Assembly (NCBI GenBank): GCA_022495005.1
Contig: JAGYXB010001571.1
Location: forward strand, 558,001-622,000
Reading direction: 5' to 3'
Length of the DNA stretch: 64,000 nucleotides
Source: Rhyacophila brunnea
Lineage: Eukaryota; Arthropoda; Insecta; Trichoptera; Rhyacophilidae
A program made the position numbers and the translations under genes. Shown one piece after another: positions 53,461-64,000 of this stretch (position 1 is its first letter; each line of letters opens with the position of its first letter). The notes beneath the pieces were generated by a model. It did no database searches. It saw only the letters and a program-made list of their open reading frames with translations, and was not told the DNA's origin.

Positions 53461-55222
53461 TTACAAAGAAAGGAATTTCATTAAGGCATCATAGATTAAT
53501 CTTGGGTTTGTGGTTCCGTCAGCAGTGTACCGGACCCCACGAAGGCTCCCATCATCGTGGCTGACTACGCCGTACTCTCCTACAATGAACCCATCAGCTG
53601 TTCTCTCTTCGACACGGTATTTTCTGAAATTCCTACCTTCAACAACATAACCTACTTTTTGACCGTCATCTTGATTCTTGTCCTGTACTCCGTGTGTTCG
53701 TCCATTTGTTGTTACGCTTACAGATTCGTCAACTTCATAATTCTGCTCATTACTGGTTTTATTTAGTATGTGGCCTGTGGAGTCTGTTGAATAATGACCG
53801 TCGGCTAGTCTCGGTTCCACTCCCAATTCTAAATTACTATCTCCAGGCTTTACAGCTTCTATTTCTTGCGGAGGCGGTTGATATGCTACCGATGGCATGC
53901 CATACACTTTTGATGGTTCACCATATACTTTGGACGGTTCACTGTAAACTTTTGATGGTTCACCATATACTTTCGACGGTTCGCCATAAATTTTTGAAGG
54001 TTCACTGTAAACCTTAGCCGGTTCACTATAAAACTTTTCAGGTTCACTGTATACCTTTGACGGTACACCGTATACTTTAGACGGTTCAGAGTATACCTTG
54101 GCAGGTTCGCTGTACACATGTGGTAAAGATGGTACTATTACAGTGGGAGTATTTTCTTTTTGAAAAGTATCAATTTCTTTAACTCCAGTTTCAAGTGTCA
54201 TATCATCATCTTTGGGGATATCCAAGGCGTTGTCTCCACCGTGGTTTATTAAAGTAACATAACCAGCCGTCGCTTCAGTGGCTGTCACTTCTCCTATAGT
54301 CGAAGAACTCCAATCTCCTACTGTGGTTTGCTTAGGATCTGTAAAAGAATTTATAACTGAGCTATAAGAAAATGATCGAGGCCGTTGGTTATCTCTCGGT
54401 TGATTGTGATAAATGATCGATCTTTGGTAAGGATGTAAAGTTTCCTGGTGTTTTCTAAGTTCTCGCTGTTTCTGCTGTTGGATGTAATCTTCGTTGGCTC
54501 CTATAAGCGGAGAAGGGAGGGTAGATACGGAATGTCTGTTGGAAGGTACGCCTTTGTAGTAATCTTGACTGGTAAACCGGAAGTGCGGCGGCCGCCAGGT
54601 GGTCGGGCTGTCGTTCAGGAATCTATTGACGGGTGCGCTCGATTTAACTTTTCTCGCGGTGTCTTGACTCGTGATGATTGGAATTTCAGGATTCGGTTGG
54701 GCGATTTTGTTGCCCCGCCCGATGGCCACGGACGACGTCACGCGGACGCCGATTATCTTCGGTGAGTCATCCTGCGGGTCTGCGGACTCTGCGTAGGCAT
54801 TCGATACGAAGCCATTTTTTGTGTGCTCATTGTCAGCTATATTTTCACTATAGTAGCTTGAGCTGGCCGCCTCGAGGTCGTCAATCTCTAATGGCTTATT
54901 TTTTAACGTATTTAAATCGCTGGTATTTGATTCATCGTCAAAGTTTTTACTGCTCCTGGAATTTCTGTTCACCGGAACCTGGTGCTCTAGAACAGTGTCC
55001 AGTAAAATATCGTCGCTCAGTTGCGAGAGTTTTTCGGGCGGTTGAATTATTCTTGGGGCTTCTTTTTTGTTGATGTCTTCTTGAATATGGTGGTCGTCAC
55101 TTGGATCGCTTTCTAAAAATACAGAGAGAAACTCTGAACCGGAGATGTCTCCTGAAGTATGGCGGGTGTGAGGCAGAGCTTCGACTAGAGGTATTCCCTT
55201 CATTATCAGTTGTAGTGAAATC
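53461..55222 (-). CDS. Rebers-Riddiford-like cuticle protein, large last exon
   Basis: An open frame of about 587 codons on the - strand, stop at 53461-53463. A splice acceptor (TTTGTTTCAG) ends at 55223, so the exon starts at 55222 and the upstream residues M-F-I-F-H-L-F-Q are intronic. I-S-L-Q-L-I-M-K-G-I-P-L-V-E-A followed by L-P-H-T looks like the end of a signal peptide whose start would be in exon 1 (not found); alternatively M-K-G-I could be the start. The middle is acidic and serine-rich, followed by a heptad repeat (53891-54113). The last about 64 residues hold a divergent chitin-binding RR-type domain: G-Y-V-V-E-G-R-N-F-R-K-Y-R-V-E-E, F-I-V-G-E-Y-G-V-V, L-R-G-V-R-Y-T-A-D-G, then N-P-R-L-I-Y-D-A-L. 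It probably binds chitin in extracellular cuticle. At this length it is much larger than most RR proteins. The family call is good; the exact ortholog is unknown. Confidence 0.82.
53891..54113 (-). repeat. Heptad repeat V-Y-[SG]-E-P-S-K inside the cuticle gene
   Basis: Eleven consecutive 21-bp units encode V-Y-S-E-P-x-K or V-Y-G-E-P-S-K variants (also V-Y-G-V-P, F-Y-S-E-P, V-Y-G-M-P). Each unit carries a tyrosine and a proline. Tyrosines in such repeats are plausible cross-linking sites in cuticle; that is inference. The 21-bp units are well matched at DNA level, so copy number is likely to vary between individuals. Confidence 0.9.
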
Positions 55223-55400
55223 TGAAACAAATGAAAAATAAACATTAGTTTATAGGAAAATTAGATATTCAAAACACCAAAAACAATTATTATAATGTTT
55301 TGTAAATAATGTTTTAATGGAAGATATTAAAACATTTTGAACTGTATGCGCACTGCGTATTAATACAATTAATAAATCAGTTAACGTTAATAGTCTCCAC
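55223..55400 (-). other. Start of the cuticle-gene intron
   Basis: Intron side of the acceptor, pyrimidine-rich on the - strand, followed by AT-rich sequence up to the TSD GTCTCCAC of the next element. The first exon of the cuticle gene should lie further right, but no good donor with a signal-peptide frame was identified. Confidence 0.5.
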
Positions 55401-56096
55401 TAGGGAATCCAAAATTCTGATCCCAGGATTTCGGGATTACAATTTGACAATCCCGGGACCAGTCCCGGGATTGGCATTTTTTTCCATTGTTAATATAAAA
55501 TGTTTATATTTATTTTACAAATAACATTGATAAAATCGGTCAAAAATAAATCTAGTACCTATAATTTATACTATTTAAGACATTTATTGTTAATATTGCA
55601 TACGTTCAATCTTGGAAATACATAAGTTTAATGGAGTAAATAATATTGTAATATAAATAACAATCTGAATTTAATATGAGATTACTGTTTCTGATAGTAA
55701 AGACTTAATGAATGGGTTAGCGAGATTTAAAATATTAAAGCAAATCATGGTGTACTTATGGCCTTTCCGCTTTATAAATCTAATTAGTCAGTCAAATATG
55801 AAACTGCCGTAAAACGTATGAGATCATCGTGGAATTACTTTGTTAATAGTGCGAAGCATTGTTTTTTACATTCTTTCTCATTTATATCAATTAGAATCAA
55901 ACTTCATTCAAACTCAGTTTATTTCTAATGTAGTTATTTGTTATTAAAAGTATTTTTTCTGTTACATTTTCGTTTTTATTTTATTTTCCATAAAATTGAT
56001 AAAAAAATCAATCCCGAAAGATTCGGGATTATGTTTATCAATCCCGGGATTCATAGGTATCGAAAATAGCTCGGGATCCCGGGATTGGAATACCTA
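55401..56096. mobile_element. hAT-type non-autonomous element (family H1), second copy
   Basis: 696 bp between perfect 8-bp direct repeats GTCTCCAC (55393-55400 and 56097-56104). Ends TAGGGAATCC and GGAATACCTA. Inverted relative to 21728-22471 and alike over nearly all of its length, including the palindromic AATCCCGGGATT motifs at both ends and 'ttgaacgtatacaatatt'-type interior. The differences are scattered substitutions and small deletions. Probably within the first intron of the cuticle gene. Confidence 0.9.
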
Positions 56097-56104
56097 GTCT
56101 CCAC

Positions 56105-58497
56105 GAATCAAGAAAAGTAATATTTGAATAAGTATCTTCACATGTGTACATAGCTACTAAAAATGTTGAAAATCATTATTTCTGTGACGGTTAATAAATT
56201 TTATTGTCGACAGCAAGAAATGCATTTCAATATTGTATAATAATAATAATATAGAGAATTTGACGCCTTTTCGATAGATACCTAATATATAAAAAAAATT
56301 ATGTCATAAATTAAATGCTATTAAGTTACTTATGAAAAAACACGTCACAGTTAAATCCGTTACTTACATATAGATTTTTTGATTATTTGTATTGATAAAA
56401 TACCCCAGATTAAAATATGAACTTGTTGTCCTCGAATGACAAAATACTACTCTTGATCGGACTAAGTAATTATAATCACAAGAACGGGTATTTGTAAAAC
56501 GATTCGCGACACTGAACTGTGATACACTTGCTTGTATAGAATAATAATATTTTTAATTCAAGCAATTAAATAATTTTCATTTTTGGCGACAAGGCTTACT
56601 AAAACAATGATAGTGGTAGACAATTCTCACATTTAATTAATAACTTCGTAGCGACCACTTTATTAAAAACAGTAAACGTGGAATGAATTTTTGAGAGTCG
56701 CGTTTAACGCATGAGACCAGGCCATAAATTGAATCTTAATTAAATCTATAAAATTAGTAATAAATAATTTTCAGTGCCTGTATTTTGGTATATAATGGAG
56801 TAAGCACACACGAAAGCCGATAAGTATATAAAATACAGCTGCGTTTTACACGTGCTTAGATCGCATACGTTGAACGCATTAGGGAAATTGGGACTTGTAT
56901 TTATTTAGTCATGTATCTTTTTATGGAAGGAAGTACATTTTAGTGGTAGGTATATAATTATTTATTGATACCTACATAGGTATGTATCAATTTTGTAAAT
57001 TCATCATATTTATCTGATATAAATCGTATTTGTTTATATTTCTGTATACTTACATCAGAAGTATACAGTTGGGTATCCATTTTTTTTATAAAAATGAGTT
57101 ATGAACGAATTATTTACTTGTTTTCTGCATAGTGGCAGTAGAATGTACGCCCGCAGTGAAAAAAGTTAAATGTAGTACATTGTTTGGTATGAAAGTTTAT
57201 TTTAGAAATCGATAGTCTGTAGTCGAGATACCTAGGTACCATAGGCACGTGAGCTCACATGCTGGAATCATCAGAACATTCAATAATAAAAACTGACAAC
57301 ATACAAAATTATTGTGTCCATTATCTGTCATTTATAACTCCCTTCCAAACCACTAAAACAAAGATACGTGAGAGCACGTAACTCGAAAATTACGTTAAAA
57401 TAAAAACGTTCTACCATGCGTGAGGTTGGTGGTGTGGCGTGATTCGCGTGAGATGACCCTTGTGTGGTACTAATACATTTTGACAGATGTTGCTAACTGA
57501 CACTTACCTATTCGTTTTCGGCTCAGAATATGCTACGGAATAGAAGCACATGTATGATCATTTTACATGCTAAGTAAAACAACAGTGTACACTATTTTCT
57601 CATGGCGCGAGCTTCCTGTGAATTCACGTGACGTGATAGTAATGTGTTTATAGCATTACATTAATTTACATTTTTATCTCCCCTGAACAATTTCTTATAT
57701 GTGACATCGGACGTTTTACGTTTGGCGTACTTTATTATACTTAATCAATCTTTGCACCAAATCAGAGATTCTCCAAGTTTTTCTGTTATTTTATTTTTAT
57801 GAATAAATATCAGTAATGAGATAAACTGATATCCTACTATCGTTGTGTATTTTTTTCATTTTTAAATATAGTTATATTATAATATATTTTTAAAACTATC
57901 TAACACCATAAAAACTTAGTCGATTATATTATTCATCTTATTCGATTCGAAGTATTTTATACTACGTACAAAATAGTAACAATCAACATATTTACATCAT
58001 TCTTATCGTCACAAATATAAATGTACATAAACATTAAAATGTGATCTAGTAAAATGTCGTTTAGTACTTCCGAGTATGAAATAATATGTAGTTACACAAA
58101 GTTATTAAAATAGTCGTAAAATTAATAATTTGTCGCTTAACGAAAAATACCTGTTACCATTATAGATAAGGTACAACGATTACAGTTATTATAGAAGTAA
58201 TAATTATTTTTTGACGAAATACCCGACAGCCTTGACGTTTTTTTGTTTTTGTTTTAATATGTCGTAGAAATGTAGATAGTACACAATATTATTATTTGTT
58301 CAACGTTGTATGTAATTACATACCTGTTTCCTAACAAATCAAAAATAATATATAATAATATAATAATTTATTTTATTTATACTAGTCAAAGTTTAATAAG
58401 CACTCAGTAACTAAAATTAAAAAAGAAGTCATATTTTTGTAGGTTTAATTTTCTCTTATTTATGACATAGCGTAATAATATCTTGGACACCAAAATG
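56105..58497. other. Probable intron or intergenic, nothing recognised
   Basis: AT-rich. A less AT-rich patch at 57225-57640 has no recognised gene or repeat. If the cuticle gene's first exon lies to the right, this is its intron. Confidence 0.45.
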
Positions 58498-59138
58498 TCA
58501 ATTGACGGTGGATGTATGACATTGCTCGCAGAACCAAATTGGCAAGGAGTGCATTTGGGCGCCTGAATAGTAGGTATCAAAAGCGATCTCACACTGTATC
58601 TTAAACGTTAAAGTGTTCAACCAATGGGTGCTACCAATGCTCACGTATGCATGTGAAACATGTACTCTTAACAGCGCTGATGGCACAGCTGTTGTGTCTT
58701 AATTAGATATAATTAGCATGTTATTTAAATGTGGTAATGAAATGTTCCGCGGTGAAGAGAAATTCTAAAAGTACGAGAAACGCAACAACGTGGCATAAAA
58801 AGGTTAATGTTGGACATAACGCGCAAAGATAACAAAAGAAGCCAATGAATAAGGAAGCAGACAAGAGTTAAGTACGCGACGTGATAGAGGTCGCTAAGGA
58901 GATGAAATGGCAATGGGCTGGAATATCGCTCGGCGAGTAGACAACCTTTGGATAAATGCCGTCATATAAGTGGTACCCAAGGGCACTAAACGCCCACAGG
59001 GATACCTTAAACCCGCTGGATAGACGAACTCATAAAGTTCGGGAGGTGTACGTGACAGCAAAGAATTCGGGACCGAGAAGAGTGCATGGAGCTAGAGAAG
59101 GCTTTCATCCAGCAGTGGATCGACCCCGGTTGATGATG
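58498..59138 (+). pseudogene. RTE-type LINE relic
   Basis: Follows the 37949 copy from the middle on: 'gcatttgggcgcctgaatag', 'gttaaagtgttcaaccaat', 'gctcacgtatgcatgtgaaac', 'cgagaaacgcaacaacgtgg', 'ggataccttaaacccgctgg', 'aaggctttcatccagcagtggatcga', ending in TGATGATGAT. Stops and small indels are scattered and a stretch near 58680-58750 is an unrelated insertion or rearrangement. Old copy. Confidence 0.78.
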
Positions 59139-59594
59139 ATTGTGTTATGACAATCAATGAATATCGTTGATCATCTTTCATCGCATTATTACTAAATGTT
59201 TCATCATTAGAAATACATAATATTGTAGTTCGATAAATTCTCGCGAAGCTGTACAAGAGACTTTTGGATAATTCATAGTTTAAATTATTTTTAGTTTTTT
59301 TTTTTAATATATCCAAATGCCTCGTGTTGCGCACGCATAGATTGAAAATATTCCCATTCTTGCTGTCTTGCGAAACCAATGCAAAAGGATCAGGCCTGAA
59401 AGAATCAGCAGTATATAAAATCCCTTCTATTTATATCACATGGAATGTATGGTTACTATTAGTATTTGCAATCTCTCTCTACTTTATTGATTCCGAAATC
59501 AAAGAATTAAATATTCTATAATCCCGGGACTTAGAGATTGGCCTAAGATTTTTATCTGAAATAAACGGTGCTTATTAACTAAACAAATATGATG
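59139..59594. other. Spacer, nothing recognised
   Basis: AT-rich; includes an isolated AATCCCGGGA near 59520 that is not enough to call a family H1 copy. Confidence 0.45.
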
Positions 59595-59602
59595 ACATAG
59601 AG

Positions 59603-60543
59603 CAGTGATCCGCAACCTTTTCCCACCCACGGTACACCAAAGGTCTTCCCAGAATTCCGCGGCACACCACACGTAAAACATTTTATACACCAAAACATGG
59701 ACCCCACATCCTGAAGGGGGACCCCAGGCCAAGATCTTTGGCGGGCCCCCCTACCTATAGCTGATGTTGAAGACAGCGTGATACTCTAAAATAGCATTTT
59801 TAAAATAGTGTTCGAGGTAAAATTAATAGTATTAATTTTATGTTTAGAAATTTTTCGTATGGTTATATTATATTAATATAATTATGGTTAGTTGTCAGTT
59901 TAGGAATAATTATTTGTCTAGTATTGATACAATAATAATAAGATGTTTTAAAATATTACTACTAGCGTAGTAAAATAGCGCCGCAGGCGACTTTTTTAGA
60001 CTCGAAAATAGGAGCTGAACTGCGATAGTTTTGTCGGAAATCTGAGGATATTTTTTATTAACCGAAATCCAGAAAATAACCAATGGAACATCGGCGAAGA
60101 TCAGTTTTAGCGTCCCGTCATTTATCAATTCAACAAATTCCTCTCGAATTTATAGGAAAAGTGCTTCTATAGAATTTTCAGCACTGGTTGCAAAAGGGTT
60201 TCGTATCCAGTCGCATTGATTGTATGAAAGTAATGATGAAATTTCTTTTGCAGCAAAGTTAAATGTTTTTGAGACGGATCCAAAATTGATTGCTTGTTTT
60301 AAATGGTGGTCTGATAGTTCCTTTGAAACATTTGTAGAGATCCTTCTTTCTGCCAAAGTTCGAGTTTATTTTTGAATTTTGCTAATTTATCAGAGCACGT
60401 CAATATATTTTCATTCTGACCTTCCATTGTTTTATTAAGTTCATGCAGGTGCTCAAATATATTACCAGCCATGTACACAAATTTGGCTATTGCACCGCGG
60501 CACACCTAGCATCGTCTCACGGCACACCGGTTGCGGAGCACTG
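59603..60543 (-). mobile_element. hAT element with transposase remains, 941 bp
   Basis: Ends CAGTGATCCGCAACC and GGTTGCGGAGCACTG are inverted and flanked by perfect 8-bp direct repeats ACATAGAG (59595-59602 and 60544-60551). The - strand still carries three stretches of transposase coding sequence. Much of the gene is missing, so it is an internal-deletion derivative. Repeated 'cggcacacc' motifs near both ends may be subterminal transposase sites. Confidence 0.9.
59910..60505 (-). pseudogene. hAT transposase fragments (ZBED5/SCAND3-like)
   Basis: From right to left on the - strand: F-V-Y-M-A-G-N-I-F-E-H-L-H-E-L-N-K-T-M-E-G with L-A-K-F-K-N-K-L-E-L-W (60299-60505), then I-S-S-L-L-S-Y-N-Q-C-D-W-I-R-N-P-F (60150-60356), then L-I-N-D-G-T-L-K-L-I-F with F-W-I-S-V-N-K-K-Y-P-Q-I-S-D-K-T-I (59910-60128). 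These match the order of the C-terminal half of hAT transposases that gave rise to vertebrate ZBED5/SCAND3-type genes. Frameshifts separate the pieces. The N-terminal zinc finger and first catalytic part are gone. Confidence 0.78.
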
Positions 60544-60551
60544 ACATAGAG

Positions 60552-61671
60552 AATGGCTGGTTACTTAAAATATTAGCAGTACCTATTAAACAACGAAAAT
60601 TATGATTTTTTGTCCATTGACTGAACAGTTCGATGTGGATCTTGGCCGCCTCATGAGATAATTCTCTACAGTTTTTTTTTTTACGATGCATTAATATTAG
60701 CCACTCGCTCAACCTTTAAGGTCCATGATCAGGGACGTATTGTGATTACCAAAATGATACATTTTCCAGACCCGGGATTTAGCGTACACGTCATTATCTC
60801 TTGGCCATCATGGGTTGTTATTAATTACCTACTTATAAATTCAATATCATGACTTCCGGTGAAATTATGTAGAGATTTATTTTATCTTATAGGTAAGCGT
60901 GTTATTAAAAAAAACTTTGCCTAGCTTAGCGTAGTATACTCAAAATATGACAATTTTTAAGGTTTGCGGTTCAGAAACACACACTTAACCATTAAGTTTC
61001 TTATTAGCTAAATCATAATAAATACAATGCCACTAGTTAATGTGATAATATTATATTATTACGGTTTCATTTTCCAAAATGTATAGTTACGTATATTACA
61101 AATTAATATTGAAATAATTGTTTCTGGCCAAAATTTAATTTTTCAGTACGCCTGAAATAACGAGATCAACCGTATCAAGAAATACCGTAATATAAAAAAA
61201 TGATCACCGATTGAAAATCCCTATATTATAGTCACAATATCTCACGTTATCAAACCAACAATCAGAATGCAATCAGACAAAGAGAAATAAAATTGCACGT
61301 TACAGAAGGAAAATAATAAACTAAAAAAAACTATGCAGACACGTCTAAATAAGCAACAAATCATTGAATGCGAATAAAATTGCTCGGCGAGGATTGCAAT
61401 TTGTTGCGCATTTAATTAATCCGATAACAGATCTAAATACGACACACTGCAATATATCTTCTTGAAAATAATGTATATATTTTAATATAATATACGAATG
61501 CCATCTCATCATTCCTCGACAGGGTGGACTGCTCTGAGATGTCTTAATGATCATAAAGATGATCGTAATTATTATTTCTTGTGGAAGTAATAATTATCTC
61601 ACGAAAGTATTGCAAATAAACTGCACACGACTGTATTATAACTTGTTCATATTTATTCGAATTCTGTGGTA
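60552..61671. other. Spacer, nothing recognised
   Basis: AT-rich; no gene or repeat supported. Confidence 0.45.
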
Positions 61672-62589
61672 CAGTGGTTTTCGATTTGTTTCGTTTAACG
61701 GCACCCTAAAAGTGCCAGTAAGTGGTATAAGCCTGGTCGCACATCTAAACTCATTTCGACTGCAATATTATGTCGAATATATCGATGTAATTTTGTTGGT
61801 ATTCACAAAAAATGCAATTTAATGTAAAGAGCCCGAATGAGACATTTTAAGATGAAAAACATACAGCTGGTGTTGTAAGCAGCAAATTTCATCCAACATA
61901 GGGTGCGAGTATAACTTCGCACCAGCACATGTGCAGAAGCTGCTTTTTCATTAATTTTGGTTGTCGCGTGACGTCGATGTCCCGGCATGGCCTCGTCTAT
62001 GCGCACGGAAGAAAGTTGCAATATTGCGCCAGTCGAGATGATTTTAAATGTGCGACTGGGTTAAGTGAGCATGTTATTTACCAAACAGTTTCTTAAATCT
62101 AGGAATCATACAGTTGTCCAGTGACGTACCGGGCAAAGTTTCATCCAATTACACTTCTCAATATTTTTAGTTTCAAATTGAATGTAAATTCAATACCTAC
62201 ACACTCATACAACATTTTATTATTTCACTGCTTTAAACGGATACATGCAACGATTTATTTAAAATTCTGATATAGATATTCGCAATCATATATTCGCGCA
62301 GCTCGTTAACCTCATAGACGAAAACAATGTGGACGGAATCTACTTTCAAAAGTTGTGCTATTTGTGTTCCTTTATTAATTTGCCGCTCCCAAGCAATGCA
62401 TAATCAGTCTGTCCTACATAATGGGCACTGCAGCTACCCTCATTTATCCCACAAAATTTAATCCATTATATAAATAAGTTTATCCATACTATCTTATTGA
62501 AATGATGTATTTTTAAACCAGTTGAGATCGGTACTAGATATTAATCGCGGCACCCTAAGGCGTCGCGGTTCACAGTTTGAATACCACTG
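61672..62589. mobile_element. Probable degraded hAT element
   Basis: Starts CAGTGGTTTTCGATTTGTT and ends GTTTGAATACCACTG, with 'aacggcaccctaa' near the left end and 'gcggcaccctaaggcg' near the right in inverted arrangement of neighbouring bases. Flanks CTGTGGTA and CTGTAACG agree only in the first four of eight bases, so the TSD is decayed or absent. No transposase motif could be read. Confidence 0.5.
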
Positions 62590-63609
62590 CTGTAACGTAA
62601 TAAATTAAATATAGCGTAGGCTGCAAGGACGAGAAAATTGTTGATTAAAACTGCATATCATTATTATTTTATAATGATGTGTCCATTTGGGATAACTGGG
62701 ATGAGCATGATGCATGCAGTGTTAAAATAAGAAGTTACATACTAATGATGTTTAAATAAATAAAATCGTTTTTAAGAATAACACTATGCAGGTATGTTTA
62801 TTGAGTTTACTGTTGAAGTTTAAATGCATGTCTAGACTATATAGCTGGGATGGAAATACATGAGGTCAACCTGAGCCACATTCTGGATTTTCATATATAA
62901 AGAGCCACACAATAGTCACGTTCTCACGTAGTATTAAATACACAAATTCAAATTTAATTACATTCCTACACAAATCTTAATTGCTATATAAAGTATACAA
63001 AATAAATATATAAGAAACTAAAAAACGAGAAAGAGAACACAAAATAATTAGTAAAGTAAAAATAAAATATAGTAAAAAGTTTATTTCTCATTTTAGCTAA
63101 ATGTCTAAAATTTGTTACAACCATTCGCAGTAAATCTGTCAAATGCTCGTTTGTTAGCTGTGAACGATGATTTTACAAACGTCATAGAGCAGTATAACGA
63201 TTCACAACAATATTTTGTACCGTAATTGCATTCATATACACGCATTTAGAAAGGAAAACTCGCGAAAATACAAGTATAATGGGGAAAGAAAATCCCTATA
63301 TTTTTATCAAGAGATATTGCGAGCCGCACTTAACCCAACGAAGGGCCGCCTTTGCCCACGTCTGCTATATGGAGAGCGAGTTACATGAAAATAATTACAT
63401 ATACCTAAACAGTAACATAGTACATTGATTAGTATGGGAAGATTTTACCCATGGAAGCATTCAGGCCATTGACTAAATAATACAGATCACTCACTACTAT
63501 ACATGAACCATTCATTATATTATTATTATGAACCGTGATTCATTTTTTTTGACCTGAATTTGCGGCAAATGTAAGGATAATCAAACATAAAGTGTTTTAT
63601 CACTTAAGT

Positions 63610-63610
<1 letters not shown>
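62590..63610. other. Spacer, nothing recognised
   Basis: AT-rich; no feature supported. Confidence 0.45.

Positions 63611-63650
<40 letters not shown>
63611..63650. repeat. AT dinucleotide microsatellite
   Basis: About sixteen AT units between ACAC and GTGT, so the whole is a 40-bp palindrome. Confidence 0.9.
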
Positions 63651-64000
63651 ATTTATCTATATTCTATATTATCTTACACGTCATATTATTTGCAGTCGGT
63701 AGAAGTCACCCATCGAAGTACGTTGGTTTAAAAATATGGAGGCTTAAATTTAATTCACACTGGCTGGATGAAATCCACGTTTTTATTTATTTTTATAAAA
63801 TATTTGGAAGTTCTTTATAAGGTTCTTAGAGAAAACTATAAGATGAAAAACCACATGAGGAAAAAGACCTTCATTGGTGAGCAGAAAAAAAATCGGGAGG
63901 ATTTCACCCATTTTAATAGTAGTTATTTTTTTCTTACTGACTTTATGACAAGAGTGTCACTTTACACTAATTACGAATCAAATAGTATTGAAGTTAATTC
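63651..64000. other. Window end, nothing recognised
   Basis: AT-rich; no gene or repeat supported. Confidence 0.45.

Noticed and set aside
53886..54119. A second - strand frame rich in V-N-L-K/R-Y across the heptad repeat
   Set aside because: It is the 21-bp repeat read in another frame, which stays open because the repeat has no stop in that frame.
53557..55073. Open frames on the + strand opposite the cuticle gene
   Set aside because: They lie within the coding exon of the - strand gene and mirror its repeats; no start context or domain.
59519..59545. Third copy of the AATCCCGGGATT element
   Set aside because: Only about ten bases match; no inverted end or TSD.

Overview
This window looks like nuclear DNA of an insect. 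It is very AT-rich, its genes are intron-split, exons are bounded by AG/GT splice signals, and it carries an arthropod cuticle-protein gene, LINE, SINE and hAT transposon debris and TTAGG-type repeats. Abundant hAT, RTE and tRNA-SINE copies and TTAGG (absent from Diptera) would fit a hemipteran, possibly aphid-like; that placement is inference. No CRISPR, operon or prokaryotic structure is seen.

Layout. 1-23 kb is intergenic and dominated by mobile-element relics: foldback elements (1.4, 3.3 kb), degraded RTE-type LINE pieces, a 5'-truncated LINE with a 14-bp target-site duplication (TSD) at 11.3-11.9 kb, a hAT derivative (12.8-13.3 kb), a second LINE inserted into an older RTE copy (17.2-20.7 kb), and a 744-bp hAT-type element rich in the palindrome AATCCCGGGATT (21.7-22.5 kb). 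23.1-40.9 kb holds one complete uridine phosphorylase gene on the + strand: seven coding exons join in frame to a 380-residue protein with all expected active-site motifs. Its introns carry SINEs, a LINE, several terminal-inverted-repeat elements, a perfect 75-bp inverted repeat enclosing TTAGG repeats, and an inverted repeat pair that flanks exon 2. At 45.2-46.2 kb, one or two possible alternative (or relic) last exons of the same gene follow. 46-53 kb is intergenic with several short inverted-repeat elements. 53.5-55.2 kb on the - strand is the large last exon of a secreted Rebers-Riddiford-like cuticle protein with a tyrosine-rich heptad repeat; its first exon was not found. 55.4-64 kb contains a second copy of the AATCCCGGGATT element, an RTE relic, a hAT element with remains of its transposase, and another hAT-like element.

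The two host genes show no functional link: one recycles pyrimidine nucleosides, the other builds cuticle. I found no convincing new multi-gene system. The most unusual items are the TTAGG-cored foldback element, the possible alternative terminal exons of the phosphorylase, the inverted repeats flanking its exon 2, and the repeat-rich cuticle protein. All coordinates were read by eye, so repeat edges without a TSD may be off by some tens of bases.
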